This document shows, piece by piece, positions 8,035 through 14,091 of a stretch of DNA of 19,608 bases. A program made the position numbers and the translations under genes. The DNA lies in the NCBI GenBank assembly GCA_036825435.1, contig DAISYG010000035.1, positions 1-19,608 of the forward strand, written 5' to 3'. Below the pieces are notes generated by a model. That model searched no databases. It had not been told where the DNA came from and was given only the letters and a program-made list of their open reading frames with translations. This DNA comes from UBA931 sp036825435. GTDB taxonomy: Bacteria; Pseudomonadota; Gammaproteobacteria; Burkholderiales; Casimicrobiaceae. The first letter of the stretch is position 1; the number at the start of each line of letters is the position of its first letter.

Positions 8035-9894
8035 ATGCCCATCCGTCCGTTAACCGATCACCTGATCAACCAGATCGCTGCGGGCGAAGTGATCGAACGC
8101 CCCGCTTCGGCGCTGAAGGAATTGCTCGAAAACAGCCTCGATGCGGGTGCATCGCGCATTGATGTCGAATTAACGAAGGGCGGCACCGCACGCATCAAGG
8201 TTGCCGATAACGGTGCTGGCATTCCCCGCGATGAATTGCCGCTTGCCGTTGCCCGCCACGCCACTTCGAAGATCACGACGCTTCCCGATCTCGATGCGAT
8301 TGCAACGCTGGGGTTCCGTGGCGAGGCGCTGGCTTCCATCGCGGCGGTATCCCGTTTCTCGCTGACGTCGCGCGCGCAGGGCGATGCGCACGCCTGGAAG
8401 ATTGATGTTGATGGCGGTACGGTTGGTGCGGTGGAACCAGCGGCGCTGGAATGCGGCACGATGATCACCGTGGACGATCTTTATTTCAACACTCCGGCAC
8501 GGCGCAAGTTTTTGCGTTCCGACGGCACGGAGTGGGCGCATGGTGAAGAAACGTTTCGCCGGATGGCGCTTGCGTATCCTGAAGTCGCCTTTTCCTTGCG
8601 CCACAACAAACGTGATGTTCATCGCTGGCCGGGTGTTGCCGACCGTCAGCAACGCATGGCTCAGGTTCTGGGAACCGCGTACATGGAACGTGCGCGTTTC
8701 ATCGACATCGGCACGAGCGATATCCATCTATCCGGCTATGTGATTGCGCCGACCACCGGAACACCGCTCAAAGAAATCCATTATTTGTTTGTGAACGGAC
8801 GCTTTGTCCGTGACCGGATGCTGCTGCACGCCATCCGCGAAGCGTTCCGCGATGTGCTCCACGGTGCGCACCAACCATCGTTCGCGCTGTGGCTGACCAT
8901 CACACCACAAAGCGTTGATGTCAATGTGCATCCACAAAAAGCAGAAGTGCGCTTCCGCGACAGCCAGGCAGTGTATCGCTTTGTGCGCCATGCGGTGATA
9001 CAGGCGTTGGCGTTGCCGGTAGGACACGATTTGAAGCATACGCCCGCAGCGGTTTCTCCAGAACAGGAATACGTGCGACCGGACGCGACCGCACCGAGCG
9101 CGACGAGCCGCACGACGACCAATACCCCACCGAATACGACTTATCCGGCAGAGCAACGCAGCTTTTCATTGCCGGTGCGCGACCAGGCTACGGCCACTGG
9201 TTTTTATGAAAAGATGTTTGCGGTGGCAAAGCAAGATGAAGATACGACAACAAGCAATGATCATGATCGCAGCGCCAACGATCAGGTGTTGCCCGAAGCG
9301 CAAAACGACACGCCACCACTGGGTTTTGCCATTGCGCAACTGCACGGTATCTACATCCTTGCACAGAATGCTTCCGGTCTGATGATCGTGGACATGCATG
9401 CCGCACATGAGCGCATCGTTTATGAACGATTGAAAGCTGCGTTTGCTGAGCAATCGTTACCGGCGCAACCGCTGCTGATTCCCGTAGCCATGAGTGCCGA
9501 CGCGCTGGAAATGGCGACCGTTGAAGCCCACGCCGAAACCTTGACTGCATTGGGTTTTTCGATCAGCGCCGTAGGCCCGACAACGTTGGCGGTACGCTGC
9601 CTCCCGGCACTGCTGTGCGACGCGGATGCGGAAGCACTGGTGCGTGCGGTGTTGCGCGACCTGCACGAGTGGCAAACCACGCAACTTATCGAAGCACGAC
9701 GCAACGAACTGCTGGCAACCATGGCGTGCCATGGTGCGGTACGCGCCCACCGGTTGCTCACCATTCCAGAAATGAACGCGTTGCTGCGTGATATGGAAAA
9801 CATCGAACGCGGCGGACAATGCAACCACGGCCGCCCAACCTGGCACCAGATCACGCTTGCCGAGTTTGATCGTTTGTTCATGCGCGGGAAGTAG
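8035..9894 (+). CDS. mutL: DNA mismatch repair protein MutL
   Basis: A protein of 619 residues that couples mismatch recognition by MutS to strand incision. The GHKL ATPase motifs are in order: 'NQIAAGEVIERPASALKELLENSLDAGA' region (residues about 10-38, with the catalytic E), 'VADNGAGI' and 'LGFRGEALASIAAVS'. A Thr/Pro-rich linker occupies about residues 340-375. The C-terminal dimerisation domain has 'DMHAAHERIVYE', close to the DQHA(x)2E(x)4E nuclease motif with Q changed to M, plus 'ACHGAVRAH' and 'CNHGRPTWHQ', so an endonuclease-type MutL is likely. The last 54 bp occur twice more downstream (10403-10456, 11072-11125). The native copy differs from those by a Phe for Leu and two further bases near the end. 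Lying directly after folE2 is unusual: mutL is often next to miaA. Confidence 0.95.
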   Translation: MPIRPLTDHLINQIAAGEVIERPASALKELLENSLDAGASRIDVELTKGGTARIKVADNGAGIPRDELPLAVARHATSKITTLPDLDAIATLGFRGEALASIAAVSRFSLTSRAQGDAHAWKIDVDGGTVGAVEPAALECGTMITVDDLYFNTPARRKFLRSDGTEWAHGEETFRRMALAYPEVAFSLRHNKRDVHRWPGVADRQQRMAQVLGTAYMERARFIDIGTSDIHLSGYVIAPTTGTPLKEIHYLFVNGRFVRDRMLLHAIREAFRDVLHGAHQPSFALWLTITPQSVDVNVHPQKAEVRFRDSQAVYRFVRHAVIQALALPVGHDLKHTPAAVSPEQEYVRPDATAPSATSRTTTNTPPNTTYPAEQRSFSLPVRDQATATGFYEKMFAVAKQDEDTTTSNDHDRSANDQVLPEAQNDTPPLGFAIAQLHGIYILAQNASGLMIVDMHAAHERIVYERLKAAFAEQSLPAQPLLIPVAMSADALEMATVEAHAETLTALGFSISAVGPTTLAVRCLPALLCDADAEALVRAVLRDLHEWQTTQLIEARRNELLATMACHGAVRAHRLLTIPEMNALLRDMENIERGGQCNHGRPTWHQITLAEFDRLFMRGK

Positions 9895-9922
9895 CTCAAT
9901 CAAGCCGTTTACAGAGATACGC

Positions 9923-9937
9923 CCAAGAATATCTTGG
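9923..9937. repeat. Short palindrome between mutL and the first DUF559 unit
   Basis: CCAAGA-ATA-TCTTGG forms a 6 bp stem with a 3-base loop, 28 bp after the mutL stop. It has no T-run, so it is not a clear terminator. An exact copy lies at 10485-10499, at the same place before the second unit, showing that this spacer was duplicated with the unit. Confidence 0.6.
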
Positions 9938-9944
9938 CGCTGGA

Positions 9945-9992
9945 TTATTCCCCTCCTTCGGAGGGGTGGCAGGCGAAGCCTGACGGGGTGGT
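9945..9992 (+). repeat. Left terminal repeat of DUF559 unit 1 (double hairpin)
   Basis: It contains two adjacent hairpins: CCCCTCC-TTC-GGAGGGG (9950-9966) and CAGGC-GAA-GCCTG. The outer part, TTATTCCCCTCCTT...GGAGGGGTG, and the inner GGGGTGGT recur in inverted form at the right end (10352-10394). The two-hairpin design resembles REP-type ends. An exact copy is at 10507-10554. It lies directly before the ATG of the nuclease gene and supplies its G-rich leader. Confidence 0.8.
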
Positions 9993-9996
9993 GTAT

Positions 9997-10431
9997 ATGC
10001 GAAAAACAAAAACCTACAAATCGCTTCCTTACAATCCTGCGTTGCGGGATAAAGCCAAAGCCCTGCGCAAGGCTGGAATATTGCACGAAGCCCTGCTCTG
10101 GTTGGAACTAAAAGGCAGGAAACTGAATGGGCTTGATTTTGATCGTCAAAAAATCATCGGTAATCATATTGTCGATTTTTTCTGTGCTGAAAAAGATGTT
10201 GTTATTGAGGTGGACGGCTGTTCGCACGATCATAAGCAATCGGAAGATATCGAGCGGGATAGGTATCTGCAAAGTTTGGGGCTGGTTGTTATTCGTTTGC
10301 TGGCAAAGGATGTGTTACAGAATATGGAAGGTGTGGTGGTTTTTTTAAGAGACCACCCCGCCCTGACGGGCACCCCTCCAAAGGAGGGGAATAATTCCAA
10401 CCTGGCACCAGATCACGCTTGCCGAGCTTGA
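9997..10431 (+). CDS. DUF559 (Vsr-fold endonuclease-like) protein, copy 1
   Basis: A protein of 144 residues of the DUF559 family, which shares the PD-(D/E)xK fold of Vsr mismatch endonucleases. 'PALRDKAKALRKAG' is the N-terminal signature, 'LDFDRQKIIGNHIVDFFC' carries the first acidic active-site position (D of IVDF), 'VVIEVDGCSHDH' the second, and 'IERDRYLQSLGLVVIRL' follows. I chose the ATG at 9997; an upstream in-frame TTG would translate the terminal repeat. The C-terminal ~25 residues ('LTGTPPKEGNN...') are encoded by the right terminal repeat and by the mutL-tail copy beyond it, so the protein ends in whatever flanks the unit. Identical to copy 2 through 'LRDHP'. Nuclease activity is inferred from the fold; no substrate is known. 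Confidence 0.83.
   Translation: MRKTKTYKSLPYNPALRDKAKALRKAGILHEALLWLELKGRKLNGLDFDRQKIIGNHIVDFFCAEKDVVIEVDGCSHDHKQSEDIERDRYLQSLGLVVIRLLAKDVLQNMEGVVVFLRDHPALTGTPPKEGNNSNLAPDHACRA
10352..10394 (-). repeat. Right terminal repeat of DUF559 unit 1
   Basis: ACCACCCCG...TGACGGGC...CCCCTCCAAAGGAGGGG...ATAA, the inverted counterpart of the left end at 9945-9992. Reading the minus strand gives TTATTCCCCTCCTT-T-GGAGGGGTG and GGGGTGGT in the same order. It also has two hairpins (GCCC-TGA-CGGGC and CCCCTCC-AAA-GGAGGGG). It is repeated at 10914-10956, with one base changed, and as a diverged solo copy at 11020-11063. Confidence 0.8.
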
Positions 10432-10456
10432 TCGTTTGTTCATGCGGGGAAAGTAG
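10403..10456 (+). repeat. Second copy of the mutL 3' end
   Basis: The final 54 bp of mutL, ending in its stop codon, are repeated here 562 bp after the native copy (9841-9894), joined directly to the right terminal repeat of unit 1. In the mutL frame it would read 'HQITLAELDRLFMRGK'. It matches the third copy (11072-11125) exactly and differs from the native copy at a few bases (Leu for Phe, GGGGAAAG for CGGGAAG). It is not translated in the mutL frame here. Confidence 0.9.
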
Positions 10457-10506
10457 CTCAATCAAGCCGTTTACAGAGATACGCCCAAGAATATCTTGGC
10501 ACTGGA

Positions 10507-10554
10507 TTATTCCCCTCCTTCGGAGGGGTGGCAGGCGAAGCCTGACGGGGTGGT
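10507..10554 (+). repeat. Left terminal repeat of DUF559 unit 2
   Basis: Exact copy of 9945-9992, offset by 562 bp, with both hairpins kept. It precedes the second nuclease gene exactly as in unit 1. Confidence 0.8.
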
Positions 10555-10558
10555 GTAT

Positions 10559-11005
10559 ATGCGAAAAACAAAAACCTACAAATCGCTTCCTTACAATCCT
10601 GCGTTGCGGGATAAAGCCAAAGCCCTGCGCAAGGCTGGAATATTGCACGAAGCCCTGCTCTGGTTGGAACTAAAAGGCAGGAAACTGAATGGGCTTGATT
10701 TTGATCGTCAAAAAATCATCGGTAATCATATTGTCGATTTTTTCTGTGCTGAAAAAGATGTTGTTATTGAGGTGGACGGCTGTTCGCACGATCATAAGCA
10801 ATCGGAAGATATCGAGCGGGATAGGTATCTGCAAAGTTTGGGGCTGGTTGTTATTCGTTTGTTGGCAAAGGATGTGTTGCAGAATATGGAAGGCGTGGTG
10901 GTTTTTTTAAGAGACCACCCCGTCCTGACGGGCACCCCTCCAAAGGAGGGGAATAATTTCCGGCCTGACGAGCTCACTACCAGAGGGGGAATAGCTGCGA
11001 CATGA
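10559..11005 (+). CDS. DUF559 (Vsr-fold endonuclease-like) protein, copy 2
   Basis: A protein of 148 residues, identical to copy 1 through the conserved domain (active-site region 'IVDFFCAEKDVVIEVDG'). Within the compared unit I count only about five base differences from copy 1 over about 500 bp, mostly silent, so the duplication is recent or kept uniform by conversion. The C-terminal tail differs after 'LRDHP': it reads through the right repeat into other flanking DNA and ends '...RPDELTTRGGIAAT'. The start is the ATG 4 bases after the left repeat. Confidence 0.83.
   Translation: MRKTKTYKSLPYNPALRDKAKALRKAGILHEALLWLELKGRKLNGLDFDRQKIIGNHIVDFFCAEKDVVIEVDGCSHDHKQSEDIERDRYLQSLGLVVIRLLAKDVLQNMEGVVVFLRDHPVLTGTPPKEGNNFRPDELTTRGGIAAT
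10914..10956 (-). repeat. Right terminal repeat of DUF559 unit 2
   Basis: Copy of 10352-10394 shifted by 562 bp with one changed base (CGTCCTGAC for CGCCCTGAC). Unlike unit 1, about 60 bp of unrelated sequence follows it before the next repeat, instead of a mutL tail. Confidence 0.8.
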
Positions 11006-11019
11006 TGGGTACCGAGGAG

Positions 11020-11063
11020 ACTACTCCGCTCTGACGGGCAACCCCTCCGGAGGAGGGGGATAA
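11020..11063 (-). repeat. Solitary, diverged right terminal repeat
   Basis: ACTACTCCG-CTCTGACGGGC-AACCCCTCCGGAGGAGGGGGATAA matches the right-end repeat at 10352-10394 with several changes. No nuclease gene stands before it. It is followed by 'ATTCCGACTTGGCACC', paralleling the 'ATTCCAACCTGGCACC' junction after unit 1, so it marks the remains of a third unit or the original insertion edge. Confidence 0.7.
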
Positions 11064-11071
11064 TTCCGACT

Positions 11072-11125
11072 TGGCACCAGATCACGCTTGCCGAGCTTGA
11101 TCGTTTGTTCATGCGGGGAAAGTAG
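11072..11125 (+). repeat. Third copy of the mutL 3' end
   Basis: The last 54 bp of mutL including the stop codon, identical to the copy at 10403-10456. After the stop the sequence differs from the other two copies: a T-rich stretch (TTTTTGCTTTTTTGCC) follows instead of the CTCAATCAAG spacer. This may be the original mutL end with its native downstream DNA. The next 105 bp (11126-11230) show nothing recognisable. Confidence 0.85.
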
Positions 11126-11230
11126 TTTTTGCTTTTTTGCCTGATCAGAGAAACGTCGCGCGCAAAAAAAATCATTAAATAACAATAAGTTGCCACGCTT
11201 TATCGAAAGCATCACTTCCCCGTCTCAGAC

Positions 11231-11264
11231 AATAAAAAACCGCCCAGCAAGCTTTGCCGAGCGG
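11231..11264 (-). terminator. Rho-independent terminator of the tRNA-Ser gene
   Basis: Read on the minus strand, CCGCTCGGCAA-AGC-TTGCTGGGCGG forms an 11 bp stem with two G-U pairs and a 3-base loop, followed by TTTTTTATT. It starts 13 bases after the encoded CCA of the tRNA, so it ends that transcript and separates it from the mutL side. Confidence 0.88.
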
Positions 11265-11277
11265 CGCGAAAAGCGTT

Positions 11278-11365
11278 TGGCGGAGGAAGTGGGATTCGAA
11301 CCCACGATACGTTGCCGTATACCTGATTTCGAGTCAGGCGCCTTCGACCACTCGGCCACCCCTCC
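11278..11365 (-). tRNA. tRNA-Ser (anticodon CGA)
   Basis: The minus-strand sequence folds as a class II tRNA. The acceptor strand GGAGGGG (11359-11365) pairs with the 3' TTCCTCC. The anticodon stem CCTGA/TCAGG encloses the loop CTCGAAA, with anticodon CGA at 11329-11331, reading UCG serine codons. A long variable arm and the T-arm GGGTTCGAATCCC follow. The discriminator is G and CCA is encoded (11278-11280). The 3' end faces mutL and the 5' end faces the ICE genes. ICEs and islands often use serine tRNA genes as attachment sites, and this orientation fits an attR-type end in which the tRNA 3' end touches the chromosome. Confidence 0.95.
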
Positions 11366-11376
11366 GCAGGCTGCGG

Positions 11377-11382
11377 ATTATA
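11377..11382 (-). promoter_or_regulatory. -10 element of the tRNA-Ser promoter
   Basis: TATAAT on the minus strand, 11 bases before the tRNA 5' end. No good -35 is seen at 16-18 bp spacing (AGCCAC or similar). A perfect 7+1+7 palindrome, AACGTGT-A-ACACGTT (11382-11396), fills the spacer, and CCGCA-GGC-TGCGG (11364-11376) lies between the -10 and the tRNA. The upstream half of the promoter may have been replaced by ICE sequence, or a regulator may bind the palindrome. Confidence 0.6.
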
Positions 11383-11473
11383 ACGTGTAACACGTTGAGG
11401 TGGCTACTAGAGCCGTCAATCAATCAGCTTCGTTGCTAAACGATTCCCCTGTTCTTTTAGCAGCGAGGCAAAA

Positions 11474-12319
11474 ATGATTGAAAAAACCTTAGCAATACTC
11501 TCAACCAAAGGCGGTGTAGGTAAATCAACAACAGCAGTCAATATCGGAGCCCTCCTAGCCGATGCCGGCAAGCGCGTTTTGCTGATTGATCTGGACATTC
11601 AGCCTACTCTTTCCAGTTACTTTCCACTTCGCAGGGAAGCTCCAGGCGGGATTTTTGACCTTTTGGTCAGAAATGAGGCCCGTGCGGCCACAATCGTTTC
11701 GAAAACCAACATTCAAAATCTTTATGTCATAGTTTCCAATGACCAAAACGACCTGCTGCCCACGATGCTCGTCAACGCAGCTGATGGTCGTTTGCGGCTT
11801 CGCAATCTGCTGCCGCAAATCGACGCTGACTATGATTTAGCGATCATCGACACGCGAGGTACTCAATCCGTAGTCGTCGAGATCGCGCTTTTGGCATCTA
11901 CTCATGCCCTCTCTCCGGTGAATGCTGAGATGCTAGTCGCCAGAGAATTTCGACGTGGGACACTTCGCCTCTTCGAAGAACTGGCTGCATTCAGTCAGAT
12001 GGGCATTCAGATTCCCAGAATTCAGGCTTTTGTAAATAAAGGCGACTATACGAACGACTCGAAAGTCATCTCTTCCGTATTAAAGGATACTTTCGCCGAC
12101 GAGCCCAGAGTTTCTATCCTTGAGACATCGGTGTTCGCAAACGTTGCTTTTAGGAAGGCTGCATCGGCAGGTCTTCCGGCTCACCGCTTTCAGCCAGTAA
12201 GACCTTCAGGTCAAAAGATGCCTTCTGCACTTGAAAGTATGCAAGCGTTGGCTATCGAACTCTTTCCAGAATGGGAAGAAGAAATCAGTTTAGTCAATGG
12301 TTTCGGGGGTGAATCATGA
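11474..12319 (+). CDS. ParA/Soj-family partition ATPase of the ICE
   Basis: A protein of 281 residues. It has a deviant Walker A motif, 'KGGVGKST' (residues 12-19), and 'LLIDLDIQPTLSSYF' (about 35-49) as the A' region, followed by 'YDLAIIDTRGT' as Walker B. Such ATPases move or tether DNA with a ParB partner. The ATG is preceded by GCGAGG. A 7 bp inverted repeat (TGCTAAA, 11434-11440; TTTAGCA, 11456-11462) lies just before the ribosome-binding site and could be an operator. It is the first ICE gene, 108 bp from the tRNA, and its stop overlaps the dnaB start (ATGA). In PFGI-1/ICEclc-type elements a parA (soj) gene sits at this distal end, and loss of Soj destabilises the circular form of such islands. 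Confidence 0.9.
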   Translation: MIEKTLAILSTKGGVGKSTTAVNIGALLADAGKRVLLIDLDIQPTLSSYFPLRREAPGGIFDLLVRNEARAATIVSKTNIQNLYVIVSNDQNDLLPTMLVNAADGRLRLRNLLPQIDADYDLAIIDTRGTQSVVVEIALLASTHALSPVNAEMLVAREFRRGTLRLFEELAAFSQMGIQIPRIQAFVNKGDYTNDSKVISSVLKDTFADEPRVSILETSVFANVAFRKAASAGLPAHRFQPVRPSGQKMPSALESMQALAIELFPEWEEEISLVNGFGGES

Positions 12320-13680
12320 GCCGCACCATAGACATTCCTGAAGCTCTGCCGCCGCACAGCGAGGCAGCAGAACAATCAGTTCTTGGCAGCTTGTTGATTG
12401 ACCCTTCGGTCTGGGATCAATTCGTGGCTGGCGCCCTGGTCGAAACCGATTTTTTCTTCCAGGAACACCGCAGGATTTTCAAAGTCATCGAGGAACTCAT
12501 TCGTGAAAACGTTGCCGTCGATGTCGTGACCGTTACCGAGCAGCTGCAAAAAGCCAAAGACACAGAACAAGACGATCTTGAATACGTTGGTTCACTAGCG
12601 ATGAATACGCCGGCAGCTGGCAACGTCCAGCACTATGCGAGAATCGTGAAAGAACATTCACTTCTTCGTTCTCTGATGCGCATTGGACGCGAATGTACAC
12701 GCCGAGCCAGCGAAACAGGTGCCAATAGTGCGCAGGTCAAGGAAGTCGTCGAAAAGCAGCTATTCGGTTTATCCAAATCGCAGAGCGCCGAGTTTGTTGA
12801 TGTCAACAAAACGCTGATCGCCGCGATCGACACCATCGAAAAACACAGTGAGTCACACGATCCGGTCACAGGCGTAGCCACCGGATTGACTGATCTCGAT
12901 GAAAAAACAGCCGGACTGCAACGCGGTGACCTCATCATCCTGGCTGCCAGACCAAGCATGGGTAAAACCGCTCTGGCTATGGGCATTTTGTGGCACGCTC
13001 TCAACTCGACTGATGACGGGCATGTCCAGTTTTACTCGATGGAAATGCCCGCCGAGCAAATCATCTTCCGGCTTCTCAGCCAGATTTCACATCTGAGTAT
13101 CAAGAACCTCATGCAAGGCAAACTTGATTCTGATGGTTGGGAGAGACTCACGATGGCGCTAGGAAAAATCACTGCGCAGGAAAAGAGGCTCATTCTGGAT
13201 GACACTCCAGGGCTGTCCCCGACAGTCCTACGCGCGAAGGCGCGACGTGCAGCATCGCGTCAGGGCGAGCCTAAGCTGATCGTGGTTGACTATCTTCAAC
13301 TGATGAAGTCAGAGAGTCGCTTTGAGAATCGCAATCTTGAAATTACAGAAATCTCAGCGACTCTGAAAAACATCGCCAAAGAAATGGCGTGTCCGGTGCT
13401 CGCTTTATCACAACTCAATCGCTCTCTCGAACAACGTCCAAACAAACGCCCTATCCTCTCCGATTTGAGAGATTCCGGTGCGCTTGAGCAAGACGCTGAC
13501 CTCATTACATTCATCTATCGCGATGAGGTTTACAAGCCTGATTCCGATGAGAAAGGCACTGCCGAGATCATCATCGGCAAGCATCGCAACGGTCCTACTG
13601 GAACCGTCCGCGCGGCGTTCCTTGCAGAGCAAGCAAGATTCGACAATCTTGCATTTGATATGTACGGGAGGGCATCGTGA
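12316..13680 (+). CDS. Replicative DNA helicase, DnaB family (ICE-borne)
   Basis: A protein of 454 residues. The N-terminal DnaB domain starts with 'LPPHSEAAEQSVLGSLLID'. The RecA-like ATPase core has Walker A 'ARPSMGKTALAM' (about 210-221), Walker B 'LIVVDYLQLM' (about 321-330), 'LSQLNRSLEQRPNKRP' and 'LRDSGALEQDADLITFIYRDE' (arginine-finger region). All catalytic elements are present at normal length (usual 440-470). It overlaps parA by 4 bases. As a copy separate from the host dnaB it would serve replication of the excised element. Its presence after parA is typical of PFGI-1-class ICEs. It is followed by an inserted block instead of directly by parB. Confidence 0.93.
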   Translation: MSRTIDIPEALPPHSEAAEQSVLGSLLIDPSVWDQFVAGALVETDFFFQEHRRIFKVIEELIRENVAVDVVTVTEQLQKAKDTEQDDLEYVGSLAMNTPAAGNVQHYARIVKEHSLLRSLMRIGRECTRRASETGANSAQVKEVVEKQLFGLSKSQSAEFVDVNKTLIAAIDTIEKHSESHDPVTGVATGLTDLDEKTAGLQRGDLIILAARPSMGKTALAMGILWHALNSTDDGHVQFYSMEMPAEQIIFRLLSQISHLSIKNLMQGKLDSDGWERLTMALGKITAQEKRLILDDTPGLSPTVLRAKARRAASRQGEPKLIVVDYLQLMKSESRFENRNLEITEISATLKNIAKEMACPVLALSQLNRSLEQRPNKRPILSDLRDSGALEQDADLITFIYRDEVYKPDSDEKGTAEIIIGKHRNGPTGTVRAAFLAEQARFDNLAFDMYGRAS

Positions 13681-13705
13681 AAACTTTCACCAGTTTTAGA
13701 ACAAC

Positions 13706-13990
13706 TCAATGCGTCGGTGCGCTGCTTCCAACATCCAACGGGTCTTTTTCAAGGTATTGGCGCAACAAGAACTCGCAAGGAATCAAATACGCTTCAAGCT
13801 TCGCTTCGCGATCTTCAATACCTTCTGGTATTCGAGAAGAAGAAGCATGCATGATTTCTGCTTTAATCATCTCTATTGCTTCTTCTTTCGCTTTGGGCAC
13901 TTTGGATAAAACCTGCTCAATAATCCAAAACAGATTATTGAGGCAATACAAGGTCATGCCCAATTCAACAGCAGGTTCAAGCTTCTTCAT
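13706..13990 (-). CDS. Short hypothetical protein, divergent from the 14089 gene
   Basis: A protein of 94 residues beginning 'MKKLEPAVELGMTLYCLNN', largely helical and charged ('KVPKAKEEAIEMIKAEIMH', 'DREAKLEAYLIPCEFLLRQYLEKD'). I do not recognise the family. The ATG at 13990 has AAAGGAG 9 bases upstream; a TTG at 14008 would be out of line with this site. The ribosome-binding site and start lie in a ~104 bp module repeated at 15848-15952. It runs against the operon, and its 3' end nearly meets the end of dnaB. A competing plus-strand reading frame (from 13677) has low-quality composition and I treat it as a shadow. Confidence 0.6.
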   Translation of the reverse strand: MKKLEPAVELGMTLYCLNNLFWIIEQVLSKVPKAKEEAIEMIKAEIMHASSSRIPEGIEDREAKLEAYLIPCEFLLRQYLEKDPLDVGSSAPTH

Positions 13991-14091
13991 TGCCAGAACT
14001 CCTTTCAATTTGGTTGATAAGTGGTTTAGAGAACTTCAATCATACCGGAAGGCAGTTCTGGCACCCTTTTCCTTCAAGGAGCCGCACTATG
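13988..14091. promoter_or_regulatory. Bidirectional start module, copy 1
   Basis: It begins with the ATG of the minus-strand gene (13990) and ends with the ATG of the plus-strand gene (14089). Both have strong Shine-Dalgarno sequences (AAAGGAG, AAGGAG). The inverted 10-mers TGCCAGAACT (13991-14000) and AGTTCTGGCA (14054-14063) are separated by 53 bp. A 32 bp block from ATCATACCGG to CACCCTTTT is shared exactly with copy 2, as are the first 20 bp. Promoters for both directions should lie within it; TTGATA is one candidate -35. Confidence 0.75.

Noticed and set aside
9841..11125. CRISPR array or integron cassettes as an explanation of the repeats near mutL
   Set aside because: The units are about 560 bp with a gene and inverted ends, not short regular repeats with unique spacers, and no attC-like site or integrase is seen.
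11190..11390. Frame containing 'EEVGFEPTIRC' over the tRNA
   Set aside because: This peptide is the common artefact of reading the opposite strand of a tRNA gene.
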